Shown: positions 1 to 11,542 of the stretch, piece by piece
How positions within the stretch are numbered: position 1 is the stretch's first letter
Layout of the letters: the number at the start of each line of letters is the position of its first letter
NCBI GenBank assembly: GCA_005281725.1
Contig: SSBO01000012.1
Location: 16,021,048-16,085,047 of the forward strand
Length of the DNA: 64,000 nucleotides
Reading direction: 5' to 3'
Source: Wuchereria bancrofti
Taxonomy: Eukaryota; Nematoda; Chromadorea; Rhabditida; Onchocercidae
Program-made: the position numbers and the translations under genes
Notes under the pieces: model-generated
Told to the model about the DNA's origin: nothing
The model's input: only the letters and a program-made list of their open reading frames with translations
Databases searched by the model: none

Positions 1-764
1 TTAGTTATGTGATACAAATGAATTGTCGAATAAAAACTTCACTGCTGTCATAAGAATTATTAAATAATATCGTAGTGGAGAGAAATTTGGTTGGAAGTGG
101 ACGTGGGTCGAGTATTCGGTATTGCAGAAGTACTGAGACGACGAGTCGAATCGAAGCTCGTTGTCGCCAAAGACTTACCCCAAACAGTGCGGTTTACTTC
201 TTGTATAGTGGATGCTGGTTTCTAATAGAGCTTTAGATGAGTGGACAGATTGTCAGACATAATGACATTTTTACAGCATTTCATTCAACGCACATAAGGT
301 CAATTGCAATTTGGAAGATAAGTCCCTAATGATCATTCGTGACACGTTTATGAAGATTATTGGTCTGAGGAACATTCAAATAAGACAATACCTAAACTGT
401 AAATTCCTAACTTAAACAAATTGTTTCGACATTATGAAATTGCTTCGGTTTTTCCGACAAGAGTTTTCGTGAGAGGATGGGATTCCATTTTTCATAGAGA
501 TGGGCGTTTACGGTTAGTCAGCAGCCGTTTTGCGATGCAGTTGGGACGGTTTGCAATCGTCTGTGGTACTTGTTCCGCAGTGTGCTTCTCTGTAGGTGTT
601 GTGGGGGTGATGGACTCTGTGTGGATTAGTTATGAGTTGATAAGGGATCACTGGGTTCTTTAGAGTGATGCCAAGTGAAAAGACTTCATTTTTTTTTAAA
701 GTTAATTGCTCTAATAACGAGACTTTTCTGTCATTCTCTATTGATTTTCAGTAATTTCTTTTGT
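1..764. other. upstream flank, no gene recognised
   Basis: No convincing exon was found. The only open frame of any size (421-663, + strand) starts at a TTG, lacks a recognisable domain and has no splice context. The segment probably holds the promoter and upstream region of the COA6 gene. A 3' splice-like acceptor lies at its end, just before the first COA6 ATG. Confidence 0.5.
745..751 (+). promoter_or_regulatory. putative spliced-leader acceptor of COA6
   Basis: A TTTTCAG acceptor stands 13 nt before the COA6 ATG with no upstream coding exon, as expected for nematode trans-splicing. RNA data would decide. Confidence 0.5.
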
Positions 765-1541
765 ATGTCTGATGTGACAGCTGGCTTGAAAGCAGGCAGA
801 GAGCGGTGCTATCAGTCACGGGACGAATATTTTAAATGCTGCGAGCAGTATAAAACTTATAGTGAGTCAAAGTGTAAAAAGCTGAAGGAGAAGTTCGAGA
901 AGGACTGTCCTGCGTCATGGGTATACTTATTCTATATGGACATGACTGAGGACATGATAGCGATACATGTGTATTGGTCAGGTTTCATATGCTAAGCATG
1001 CAGACTTGGTCATGTGATTAAGCTAAATGCAGTTATACTGCTGAGACCTTTGTTTTTTTGTTTTTTTTTTCAGTTTCAGTTCACTCCAAATTTTATTTTA
1101 TTTTGACATTCTTTTTGCTTAAGCAAAACCTGGGCACTTGTGCCGGTTTTTGAACATTTGTGGATGCCGTTTGCTAAAAAAGAGGGGTCACATGACTTAA
1201 CTATTTTACATTGGCTGCAGGACACAGTTTTATGATCTTAATGTTCGACAGTTTGGAGAAATATAAATCAAAATAAATGCAGTCAATGTAAAAAGAAATC
1301 AAACACAGATATTGTTTCGCTGCACTAGGAAGGAATTTAGGAGATGGTAATAGTTGTCTTTGTCTTAGCATGCTTCAGATTTTAGAAATATTTGAAACTG
1401 TTTCGCTGTTTGCTTCAGGTCCCACATTTCATTCGTAAGCATAACTACGAAAAGTACAAACAAAAGTTAGTGGACGAAGGGATTTTACTCACAGAAGTTA
1501 ATGATGCTGATAAGGTGCAAAATTCTTCCTCATCTTCCTAA
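765..1541 (+). CDS. COA6: cytochrome c oxidase assembly factor 6 (COA6)
   Basis: Two exons, 765-920 and 1419-1541 (phase 0 junction TGG|GTC, intron gtatac...ttcag), encode 92 aa. COA6 is a small mitochondrial intermembrane-space protein that helps deliver copper to the COX2 subunit of complex IV. The sequence shows the family's twin-Cys helix arrangement: Cys15 and Cys25 form CX9C, and Cys37 and Cys48 form CX10C. This is followed by the conserved CPASW (CPxxW) segment and a basic tail with RKHNYEKYK. Length and motif order match animal COA6 (about 80-125 aa). The ATG at 765 was chosen because it follows an isolated acceptor and opens directly into the conserved helix; a longer upstream open frame starts from a non-ATG codon. 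The C-terminus is a short Ser run. Confidence 0.88.
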
Positions 1542-2468
1542 ACTGGTGAGTTGAATTCTTCTAAATTCGTTGTAGGTACGTTAAAGTTTTAAAAATTAAC
1601 TGTTGTTTTGTAATGCCTGAAATGGAATTTAAGAATCATCAGTTTCTCATATTTGCTTATCTTAATTGAGCTCTTAAAGAATTTCGTTATTGATGAAATA
1701 ATAAGGTGTATTAGGTGTACAGTAATATTGAAATGAATTTGTGTTTCTAATCACTGTTTTCTGAAATTTTTCTTAAATATTAATTAAATTCTAGTGGTTT
1801 TTAATAATTCAAATAACTGTAATGTAAGGGTGATACCAAATCTGAAGCGTTGATACGGCAGGCAATTTTTATAGGCAGATATTGGTGCGGGTCGTTTATT
1901 TCATGTGACGTGCAGTGTACTGGCGAATCCTCTTGCACCCAATGGCACCAACGTTTGTTCAAAACAGAATTCGTCATCAAAAGTTATTTTTCTTTTTATC
2001 CCCAGTCTACTTTTTTGACAAACTTTTATCCCAGTCTAATTTCTTTGATAGGACTTTCTGGTGATAAATTTGAAAATTTTTGAATAAAATTCCTTATTGT
2101 TTTCTATAAGTTTAAGCACTGTACGATGAATTTTAAAGAATAGACTACTTTTGCTGGAAAATTGTACAGTTTAATCCTTATTTCACATTTTGATAACTAT
2201 GCTGCATATTTCTAAGCATTAGAAACTTTTTGTATTCACATCAGTGGAGAAAACACATAATTGAGAGATTGCATAAAAGAAATCAGACCTTTGCAAACTG
2301 AAAAATAGGTGGCAGGGAATACCGTTGAATGAATGCAATCTATACATGTTGAGACTGTGGTGATAGTCTCTATCAAATTCTAGTTGAAATTAATGCCGGA
2401 TTTCAATTTTTTTCCTGCAAAAGAAAGAGATTAATTCGAGATAAAAGATATTTTAATTTTCATTGCAG
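1542..2468. other. spacer between COA6 and PRORP; possible PRORP first exon
   Basis: AT-rich spacer holding the COA6 3' UTR (an AATAAA occurs at 2083-2088). An ATG at 1942 opens a 21-codon stretch rich in Arg/Lys, Phe and Leu with few acidic residues, like a mitochondrial presequence. It can end at a GT at 2005 in phase 0, compatible with the first firm PRORP exon. The donor is weak, so this is only a candidate. Confidence 0.35.
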
Positions 2469-5400
2469 TTTCCGAGAACAAATGCTGAAAAATTAGCTCA
2501 TTGCGGTTGTGTAAATGATGCACTGTACGAAGTCAGCGTCGAACAGTTCTGTGAACGCATGAAATTGTTTGGTAGCATGAAGTACCTAAATGCATTGCGG
2601 ATCCTAAAAGATGTTCGTTACCTAAAGACAGGTCGCTTACTTTTGAGGCAGTAAGTTTTCCGTTTTTGCGACATTTTTTTTTTGCTTTCTACCAGCTTGT
2701 ATTTCGTACAAAATAAGGAAAATTTCGCAGCTTTTAGTTATATTTAAATCTCAGTTTTATCCAAATTCATTTTATGATTTAACCTGCGTTGAAAACAAGA
2801 TAATTTATTAATAAGCTTGGTGCTGCTATATATTGAGATTAAGTTTTCAGCTTTGTCTCTAAATAAATTTTGATGCCTTCTAGTTTGTGTTCCTCTTCAT
2901 CTTCACTACCAGCATACATAGTGCTTGAAATGGTTGAAATGCTCGTTTGCATCCACATGGAAGGCGCCGCAGAAAGAGGTGATGAAGAACTGTGGCGAAA
3001 CTTGTTGCTCCTGACGAATAAAGTGCCACATTTCTTGAAACCGACTGTTTTACTACTTCTGAAATCATGTTGTCCTGTGAATATTATGCCAAAATTGCCA
3101 TCAAACCTGATGTTACGTCCTGTAGTTATCACTGCTCTGTTAGGTAATATCTTGTATCAATAGATTTTTGTAGTATTATTTCTAATAGTTCCATTATGAA
3201 TTTGGTTGTAGTCGTTATAAATTTTTTTTGTAAGTCCTTATATATTCCAGTTACTGATTTATCAATTTTTATAGCCAATTATGTCCGTTCTGGGAAAGTA
3301 AGTCTCTTTCAAGCACTACTTGCAAAAGAGACAGGCTATGATTTGTTTAAAAACGACCAGTTACTACGAGTTCTCGCCTTGCATACTAATGCTCACTCAG
3401 CTGTTTCATCTACATATTTGGATTATCTCTCAGGACGCAGTATTACTTTATTAGATGACAATATATGGCATTTCAATTCTATCATCCGGTAAGTGCTACC
3501 AGGCAGCAATCGACAGGACTTTTATATTTTTACAGTATTTCTTAAGTGGTGTTATGTTTGACTAGGAATTCAGGTGCTTAAGTTGTTTTTATATCTCAAA
3601 ACCATGTCTGTAAACCACGTATTAGAGCATTTTTTTCAGTATGGAAATGCAGTTACCTCAAAAAAGGGTTACCGTATGGGCTAGTGAGAGAGTAGTATTA
3701 ATATAGTGAAGACTTCTTCCACCCAAAGACAAAGAGGAGGCGAAATTCCTACTGTAGTGCTGTAATGTATGCAATTTAAAATAACTAAACTGTTTGATAA
3801 GAAACAAGGTTCAACACTAATTGCAGTTCATTGATTGTAATGAATTTGCATCTTCAAGACTAATGTATTGCAATGTGATACATGATACATAAATGTTAAG
3901 ATATGTACAGTACAGTGGTATTTTGTTTGTATAACAATTCCCAGAATGTGCAACTATTTTGTTCCGGAATATAAACCAGAATTTTTGATAGCGTAAGGAA
4001 CTCTCATTTTTATTTTTTATTTTGCAGCCAGTCAAAATATTGGGATATCAGGAACACGACTATATCGAATAATGGCGATTGCTTTTTTTGTGGGGGAAAA
4101 TTTAAAAAAAATGAGGATTTGTCGGAAATGGAATTTGGCCTACTTAGAAGTGAAATAATGTAAGTGCTTCATAATGTGAAGCAGGAAAGTTTTTAATCTT
4201 TTCATTTTGGAATTAAAATTGTATTATTATTATGTGGTTATGCGAAATGTGTTACAGTTGGAGGAGTTTAATTTGTCATGATGTCAGAGGTTTTTTGTTA
4301 ATCACAAGAGTAATAATATTAAAGTAACTGCTTTTCTGCGAAAAGAATTTTGAGATTATACTGGCATAAATTTGTTCCAGGAAATATTTGTCTAATGATA
4401 TGCAAATGTTCTCCAGTGCCACGGATCAAGAAATTTCCGATTTAAGGGACCATATAAAGCGAAAAATAAAACCTGTTGAAGTTTGTTACGTCATGTTTCA
4501 AATTATTAAGGGACTTAAGCGTTCATTTTTTTCCCAGTTTTTGGTCTTATTGTTTGTTTTCCTTTTCGTTGAGAAATCTCTAAATTGAACGCTTCTAAGT
4601 CAAAATTCCACCTAAACAAGGTGGCATAAGTTGCTTCCCGATATCAGGAAGCACTATTATATAATTGTGACATCAGTGCGCCCACTATTACAGCTAATAC
4701 CTCACTGTATAGCTTGCTACTTAATCGAGTGGTTAGATCGTTGCTAAAACTGAATTACTTTAGTACAATGTCGGAGTTGTGCTAAATTATTGGACAATAT
4801 ATACGTATAAGGAAAAGATAGTAGCCCTAACTGCATGTTCTTTAAAGGTTAAAATAAATTTTTTCCCTTGTAAAAAATTTTTCAGGATCAGCAGTCACTG
4901 GTTGTTGATGCTCTGAATGTTTTATATACAGGAATTAATAATATAAGATCAAGGTATGGGATTGACGAAGTGTTGCAGAAATCGTTGAATATATTTGCTA
5001 ATGTACTGCTTATTGTGCGAAAAGGTGGTGACACGAGTCGTGTCTGGAATGAACACGATAAGTTCTATAACTCTCGCTTGTCAGCATTCTTCTGCCACAG
5101 GATGTATATTTTCTTTTCCAAGAGAAAACCCAGCTAAATAATTTTGTTCTGATCTTGAGGAAACTTACTTATTGGTCAAATTGAGGGGTTGACGAAGCTT
5201 GCTTATTAGTAAAATTTATATTAACCATGCAGTAGCTTCTAGAAATCATATCAGCCACGTATATAGTTGTGATGTTCTGTTGTTTTTTTTTCAGTCATTT
5301 GGAATAGTTCATGCTTAAATATCAATAGAAATTCCCCATTTTGAGGATCATATGAGTAATTTTAAGTGACTCATCGCGACTTTCAGGAGTAGCGATGATT

Positions 5401-5892
5401 TATTTATACTGTTAGCAGTTATGGAACTTGGAAGAAATGCTTTCTTTTTGACAAACGACTTCTTTATGAATCATCGCAATATGTTAACTACGTCGGGTCA
5501 ATCATTGTTCGACAAGTGGGTAGAGAAAAGAGCTGTGCGCTTGGATGATAAAGATATAATTGTGAGTTTGCAGTTATTTGAATAAGCTTTTCTTTTCAAA
5601 ACACTTATCTTTACCACTAAGTGATGTCTGTGCTCATTTCTTGTCGGATGGGCTTAACCGATAGGGATTTTATTGTGATATGGAAGGGTACGTAAGACGA
5701 AATGTAGAATTTTATCTTCTTTTCTCTGATCTTATATTTGAATTCAGTTTATTCCAGATGCCTTCGAAATTTGCTTCTTACGCTCAAAAGACAGAAAACG
5801 GATACCATATTCCCGTTAAAACAATTAACAAATCGGTTGCCTTACATTCGTTCCTTTGCGTCAGAAAAAAGCATCCAATAGGGCATTATTGA
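2469..5892 (+). CDS. PRORP: mitochondrial ribonuclease P catalytic subunit (PRORP/MRPP3-like)
   Basis: Eight in-phase exons: 2469-2650, 2884-3143, 3251-3488, 4028-4159, 4381-4480, 4886-5079, 5387-5561, 5758-5892. They give about 471 aa without the unresolved N-terminus. PRORP cleaves the 5' leaders of mitochondrial tRNA precursors in an RNA-free RNase P. The N-terminal half is helical, PPR-like. A CFFC zinc pair (about residue 245) follows the WHFNSIIR segment. The NYN metallonuclease domain then shows its acidic residues: Asp in VVDALN (about 312), the pair in SSDD (372-373) and LTND (393). The C-terminal HIP...FLC supplies the second half of the structural zinc site. The 5' exon (targeting peptide) is missing or uncertain: the first exon begins after an acceptor and has no early in-frame ATG. 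One donor (5080, gtcagc) is weak but restores the family spacing before SSDD. Confidence 0.85.
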
Positions 5893-6555
5893 ATGTTTGT
5901 GCATTGTATGTAAAGTTTCAGTCTTAGTTATGCGATGTGACAAGTCACTAATATTTCCACATTTTTCTAAAAAATTTTGACTTATGTCAAGTGAGTTTCA
6001 AGGATCGAAGTTTCAGGATCGAAAAATTGATTTTTTTTTTTTGTTGTTTACGAATTGTGTAATTTATTATCACGATATGACATCGTTTGGCAAAATTATT
6101 GAGAGTTCTTCATCTTGAATGTAGATAAAGTTCATTTGCTGCATACTTCTTTATTCTGTATTCAAGTGCTATCTTGTTCCAGTATCATATAATTTAAAAG
6201 AACGATAAATGACTGTAAACATTCAGTTATTAAAAATATTAACTGGAGAAATTGGAATTAATTAAATGATTTGTATTTCCAATATTTTATTTATTGACAC
6301 TTTAAAATAGTATGAAAATCGTGACGACTCGTTGAAGAAACTTTTTGCATCTACTTGAAGTTTGTATCGTTTTTGCTCTGTGTGATTTAAATATTAATTT
6401 TAAAAGTAGATTTCTTCCTAAGATTTTTTAGGCAAAAGCTGAATGCTATGGAGCTCTTACTTTTTATATTTGGATAGCAGATCCTTCTTTTCAGGAATGT
6501 TGTAGAAAAATAAAGGGATTTAGGAGGGCAGAAAATAGCAGGGAACGAAAATACA
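5893..6555. other. spacer between PRORP and VPS45
   Basis: AT-rich, with no coding exon seen on either strand. It must contain the PRORP 3' end. An acceptor-like TTTTCAG at 6494 probably marks the start of the VPS45 transcript body. Confidence 0.5.
6484..6494 (+). promoter_or_regulatory. putative spliced-leader acceptor of VPS45
   Basis: A polypyrimidine tract ending in TCAG at 6494 lies 61 nt before the VPS45 ATG with no coding exon upstream. Inferred from position and nematode biology. Confidence 0.4.
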
Positions 6556-9500
6556 ATGAATGTTGTCACGGCTGCTCAACAGTACATATCGGAAATGATT
6601 CGGCTGGCTGGTCCTGGCATGAAAGTGATGATGATGGATAAATGCACGGTAATTTTTTAAAATTTCAGTCAATGATGTGAAATAGAGTAGTGGAGCATTT
6701 GTTGATTCCTAAAACTTCTTTAAGACGTTATTTACGGAGGACTGTTAGTACTGCTTTGTGTTAGATGGTAGTCTTACCGAAGATTCTAACAGGAAGTGAA
6801 ATGTTATAAGGAAGGCCCTGAGAGTTTTGTAGTCGTGTAATAATAAGAGCAGTAGTTTACTTCTTTGGAAGATTTGTTGAGGAGAAAATATTGACATATC
6901 ATAGACATATACTAAAAAATTCATGGCATGAAATAGGAAAGCGAAGAAGGGACATTTTACTTAAATGTGATTATGCGGTTTACCCGTTGGAAGCATATTC
7001 ATAATAACATTTTCCATTCCAATTTATTCGATATATTCGTATTTAGACCAGTGCTGTATCATGCGTTTATGCGCAAAGCGATATGATGCAGAAAGAAGTG
7101 TATTTGTTTGAACGCATCGATTCTATTGCTTTGAGGTATGCCAACCCTGGCTGTGTCATTTTTTCCTTATCTTAAACTTTTTTTAATGCAAAGCTTAATT
7201 CTTGACTGAAATTTTCAGAGAGCCAATAAAGTACCTCAAATGTATAACATTTTTACGACCTACCACAGAAAACATTCATTTATTAGCTGATGAGTTGCGA
7301 TTTCCGAAATATGGCCAATATTATATATGTAAGTTTATTTATTAGTGGAATTCCCCTTACATAGATCGAGTGATCGTGGTGATTCCTGCGTTAGATCTGG
7401 GGAATTTTTTTAATCATTTTGATTAAGATTTCATTCCAGATTTTTGTAACATCATCAGCAAAACTGACGTCAAAGCACTGGCGGAGGCAGATGACCAAGA
7501 AACGGTATAATATTTATAAATTTCATTTTTACATTTGAAACAAATTTTATGGTTTATTTTTGAATGCTAAATTTTCTAGCTTGTTTTTCAAAATACCATA
7601 ACTTTTATTGCGACAGTGAAGTTAAGACATACAGTCTTCAGGTTAATAAATAATTTCTTCATTAATTTGACAAGTTTTTTACTCTTATGTGACACCAGTT
7701 TTTACACGATATTTGAATTCTCTGAAATTTGGCTTTTTCAGGTCCGTGAAATGCACGAATTTTTCATGGATGGCGTCCCTTTGTGTCCGCATCTTCTGTC
7801 ATTAAATATTCTTCATAGCTATAACTCATCCTTCTCTGTTTTGACACCAGTTTTTATGCGATCTCTAAATTCAATCATTGCCACTCTACTTGCGTTAAAA
7901 AAGAAACCCGAAATACGGTATAACCCAGTTTTTTTTTTTTCTTTTTTTTTACTCTTACTACGTTAATGGACAAATAGATGCACAACTTATCGTGTAACAA
8001 TCAAATGAATAAGGGAAGGATATAAAACCGAAGCCGACATAAATAGCTTGAATTGCAAAATGTGGACAATTAAGTCATTTTTTCGGTTTTGTAACATATT
8101 TCAGTTTTATTCAGTTCAAGTTTTCTTGAAAATATTATTTGATACGGAATGTAATCATTGATTTGTATGTAATATTAACTCATAATTTGTTTTGTGTAAT
8201 ATCGAAATTTTAAAAATTTAAAATATACCGTTTTAGATATCAAAAGTCAAACAGAGATAGCAAAATGTTGGCTGAAGAAGTTGCCAAGACAATCGCCCGC
8301 GAAGAAAGCTTATTTGAAAATGCCAAAACCGACACAGTTTTATTAATAATTGACCGAAGTGAAGATCCAGTAACCCCTCTGCTGAACCAGTGGACCTATG
8401 AAGCTATGGTACTGTTAAACTGACCTGATTTTTGTCCTTTTTTATGTTATTTTGCGACATTTACAGCATTATTTTATTTACATTCCGAATAGAGGCATTT
8501 TGCATTATCTTCCGTCATACCAATATTTTAGGTCCATGAACTTGTGGGTATCAACAACCATCGCGTTAATATAAATACGGCTTCGAATACCGGTGCTTTA
8601 ATACTTTCGCCTCTTCATGACCCGTTTTACTCGAAGGTGTGAAAGTTCACATGACAAATTAAACTTTATGCTTCAAAACCTCATGCACACTGTCCTCTTT
8701 TTAAAAAGTACCAGTCCGCTGTGTTCACCAGTTAAACCAAAATCAAGCTTGGATGATGTTTATGGTCGCAAAATGTATAAGCTTAACACAGTTTTTCGTA
8801 ATCTTAAAGCAGTTTAATTTAATTGGTGCAGTGATTCATTAAATCATATATATATATATGTACTCATATTAGTGAGTACTTAGCTAGAAATTAAGCTATG
8901 TTTAGTAATGCAGCTACGAATCAAGCTCTATTTATTAACGCAGAAAATATAATATGTTATCTTAGAAGTTGAAGTGATAGTACTTTGCAAAACAAAACAA
9001 TTGTAGACTTATGCCTACAATTTTGTTTTTCCAGAACATGTATGCAAATTTTGGTGAGATTGGCCAAAATATCAAAGAGTTGATAACAGAATTTCAACGA
9101 AAATCACAAACCAATCAAAAACTGGAATCAGTTGCTGATATGAAAAGCTTTGTTGAACAGTATCCGCAATTCAAAAAGATTTCCGGTAAATGAGATGTGA
9201 TTTAATAGTCTAACAAATTGCTGGTTTTCTTTTTCTATGTTTTTTTTCCTCTTTTGTTTTTATTTTTGGAGACAAACACGAATACATCTATTTTCTTGTT
9301 TACACTGGAGTAGAGCTACGAGATGTGGTACTTTTTATTTAAGAATTTAGGGTTGAAATTCATCATGAGCTGCATGCAATACATTAACACAGTACAGTTT
9401 ACGTCCTAAAATGTTGAACACTCATATAGTGCTTTTTTATATGCAGGACAATATATGGGACTGTTCAGCAGAAAAGTCATCCTCGGAAAGTCAAATACAC

Positions 9501-11407
9501 AAGTTAACTTTGATTACTTATTCAGATTGAAGAGACTAAAAATATGCTTTCATGTTGAAAAATATTTTTGCTGAAATAAGTTAATTTTCAGGTACCGTTA
9601 CCAAACATTTAACAGTACTTGGTGAGTTGTCAAAACTAGTAGCTACTCGGAATTTGCTTGAAGTTTCTGAGGTAGAACAGCAAATCACAAGTGGTGGTGA
9701 GCATTCACATTGCCTGGTTAATGTTCGACGCCTTTTGCAGCATGAACAAACGACGGATCTAGTAATTTTTTCTTTGCTTTAACTTTTTTAAATTTTCTGT
9801 ATGGCTTTATTTATATTTTATTCGAAAACAATTTTGAAGAATTATATAGTTATATGTAGTCATAGAAACCAACGCTTCTTTAAAAACTTTGAAGTTCAAA
9901 GGTGTGTGTATAGATGGGGTTTAATTTACGATTTCCTATGGAAAGTGTAGAAAAATACTGCTAATGATTCTGTTTGTGCAATTATATATTGCCATTGAGG
10001 ATGCAACAAGGCTGGTGATGTTATACGCTCTGCGATTCGAGAATCATGCGAATAGCGACATTCACGGCTTAGTGCAACTGTTAAGACGGAAAGGTGTGAG
10101 CAGTCAAAATATTAAGGTATATATATATATATAATATATACAGGAAGAAACTTTCCTTGAGCTTTCATTGGTCTTAAAAAATTATGCTTTTCTTAATTAT
10201 AATCAGCAGCTATACGATTGATAATCATACAGTGATAATTTTGTGAGTAGAGTTTCAGAAGGGAGCAACATGGAATTTTTGCCTTTTGTAGCTGACCTTT
10301 TTCCATTTCCTCATTAAAGTCAAAATGAAATTTTAATTAATAATGTATGAGTATATACAAGTCACATATTAGTACATACAGGTAATAAGAGCTGTTATGG
10401 ATTTTGGCGGTTCGGCTCGCCGGCAAAATGATCTTTTTGGTGGCACAGCAATAGCAATGACGAAACGTTTCATCAAAGGTTTAAAAGGAGTTGAAAATGT
10501 TTACACACAGCATGAACCGTATATTACTGAATTAATCGATTCACTATCCAAGAGTCGCCTCTCTGATACAGCTTACCCCTATGTACTGCCACCATTATCG
10601 TTGGTTCTTTCTGTTTAATATTTCCAAATTAATTAATTGGTTATAGCATTAACATGATGCTTCTAATTCGAAATTTACGAGAATTAATTCATATTTATAT
10701 AGTACTAGATTGAAATTATTAAAGTTTAAATGGTTGATCCTTCATTATTTGGTTCTTTGCTGATTATTCTGGAGATTATAAGTTAATTTAAAATAAAGTT
10801 CCGGTGAATCCGACTAAGCAGATTATGAAACTGTGTTCATTTTTTGTCAAATCCAAAATATCTTCTAAGCTGCTGAAGATTTTATTGAGAATACCAAATA
10901 ATGGTACGAGTAATTTTAAAAATAAATAATTGAAATTTCGAGGAATCGTATCGATAATATAATTCTGTTTCTCATTGGTGGTGCTACTTATGAAGAATCA
11001 CGGGCAGTGTACATGGGAAATCAACGTGGAAAAACTTCGTCTGGTCCATCGAATGCCATTCTTCTTTCTACTGCAATGCTTAATTCCACCAGGTGATCTT
11101 ATCTCCATAAAGTTTGAATGCTGAAATTCAACTGTAATATCATTTTTTCTATCATTCTCTTTATTTCGATGAAAATCAGGTGAATCCAGCATAAAATTTT
11201 GTTCGTAATTTATAACAATGCAAGTTATAAAATTCGCTTACTTTACGTATCTTTATCTTAAGACCTTACACTTAAAATATGGCCATAACTTGCTTATGTT
11301 ATTCCTTCAGATCGCTGAGAAAACTTTTCTGGAAAAATGTTTAAAACTTTTCACCAAATGCTTTCAGCTTTATTGAAGAACTTCTGGTGGCTGCAACAAT
11401 CGTATGA
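6556..11407 (+). CDS. VPS45: vacuolar protein sorting 45 (Sec1/Munc18 family)
   Basis: Thirteen exons: 6556-6648, 7047-7135, 7219-7328, 7440-7504, 7742-7917, 8237-8408, 8532-8636, 9035-9185, 9592-9761, 10000-10116, 10382-10599, 10943-11092, 11368-11407. All are in phase and encode 551 aa, against about 570 in human VPS45. VPS45 is an SM protein that binds syntaxin/Tlg2-type SNAREs and controls fusion at the trans-Golgi network and early endosomes. Family blocks in order: the N-terminal [11 protein letters not shown]; the [20 protein letters not shown] block; [51 protein letters not shown]; and IGGATYEE near the C-terminus. The last two introns are easy to miss. Reading through 10600 gives a stop at 10616-10618, but a weak donor TC|gttggt joins in phase to [18 protein letters not shown], and AG|gtgatc at 11093 joins to SFIEELL. 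Both restore the family's C-terminal block. Confidence 0.93.
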
Positions 11408-11536
11408 ACGGCCTAATGTAGTGTAACAAAATCTGTGATTAAAATGATACTTATTGTAGCTGTCGATGTATAATGATTGATGTTCCAGTTGTCTCATTCA
11501 ACTATTTCAGTTGTCCTTGTATTTACTGCGAATTCA

Positions 11537-11542
11537 AATAAA
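11537..11542 (+). promoter_or_regulatory. polyadenylation signal AATAAA (VPS45)
   Basis: Canonical hexamer 130 nt after the VPS45 stop codon. Confidence 0.45.

Noticed and set aside
421..663. 80-codon open frame on the + strand before COA6
   Set aside because: Begins at TTG, has no domain or splice context, and its composition does not look like the neighbouring coding exons.
2839..3132. Open frames on the - strand opposite PRORP exon 2
   Set aside because: Antisense shadow of a well supported + strand exon with matching splice phases.
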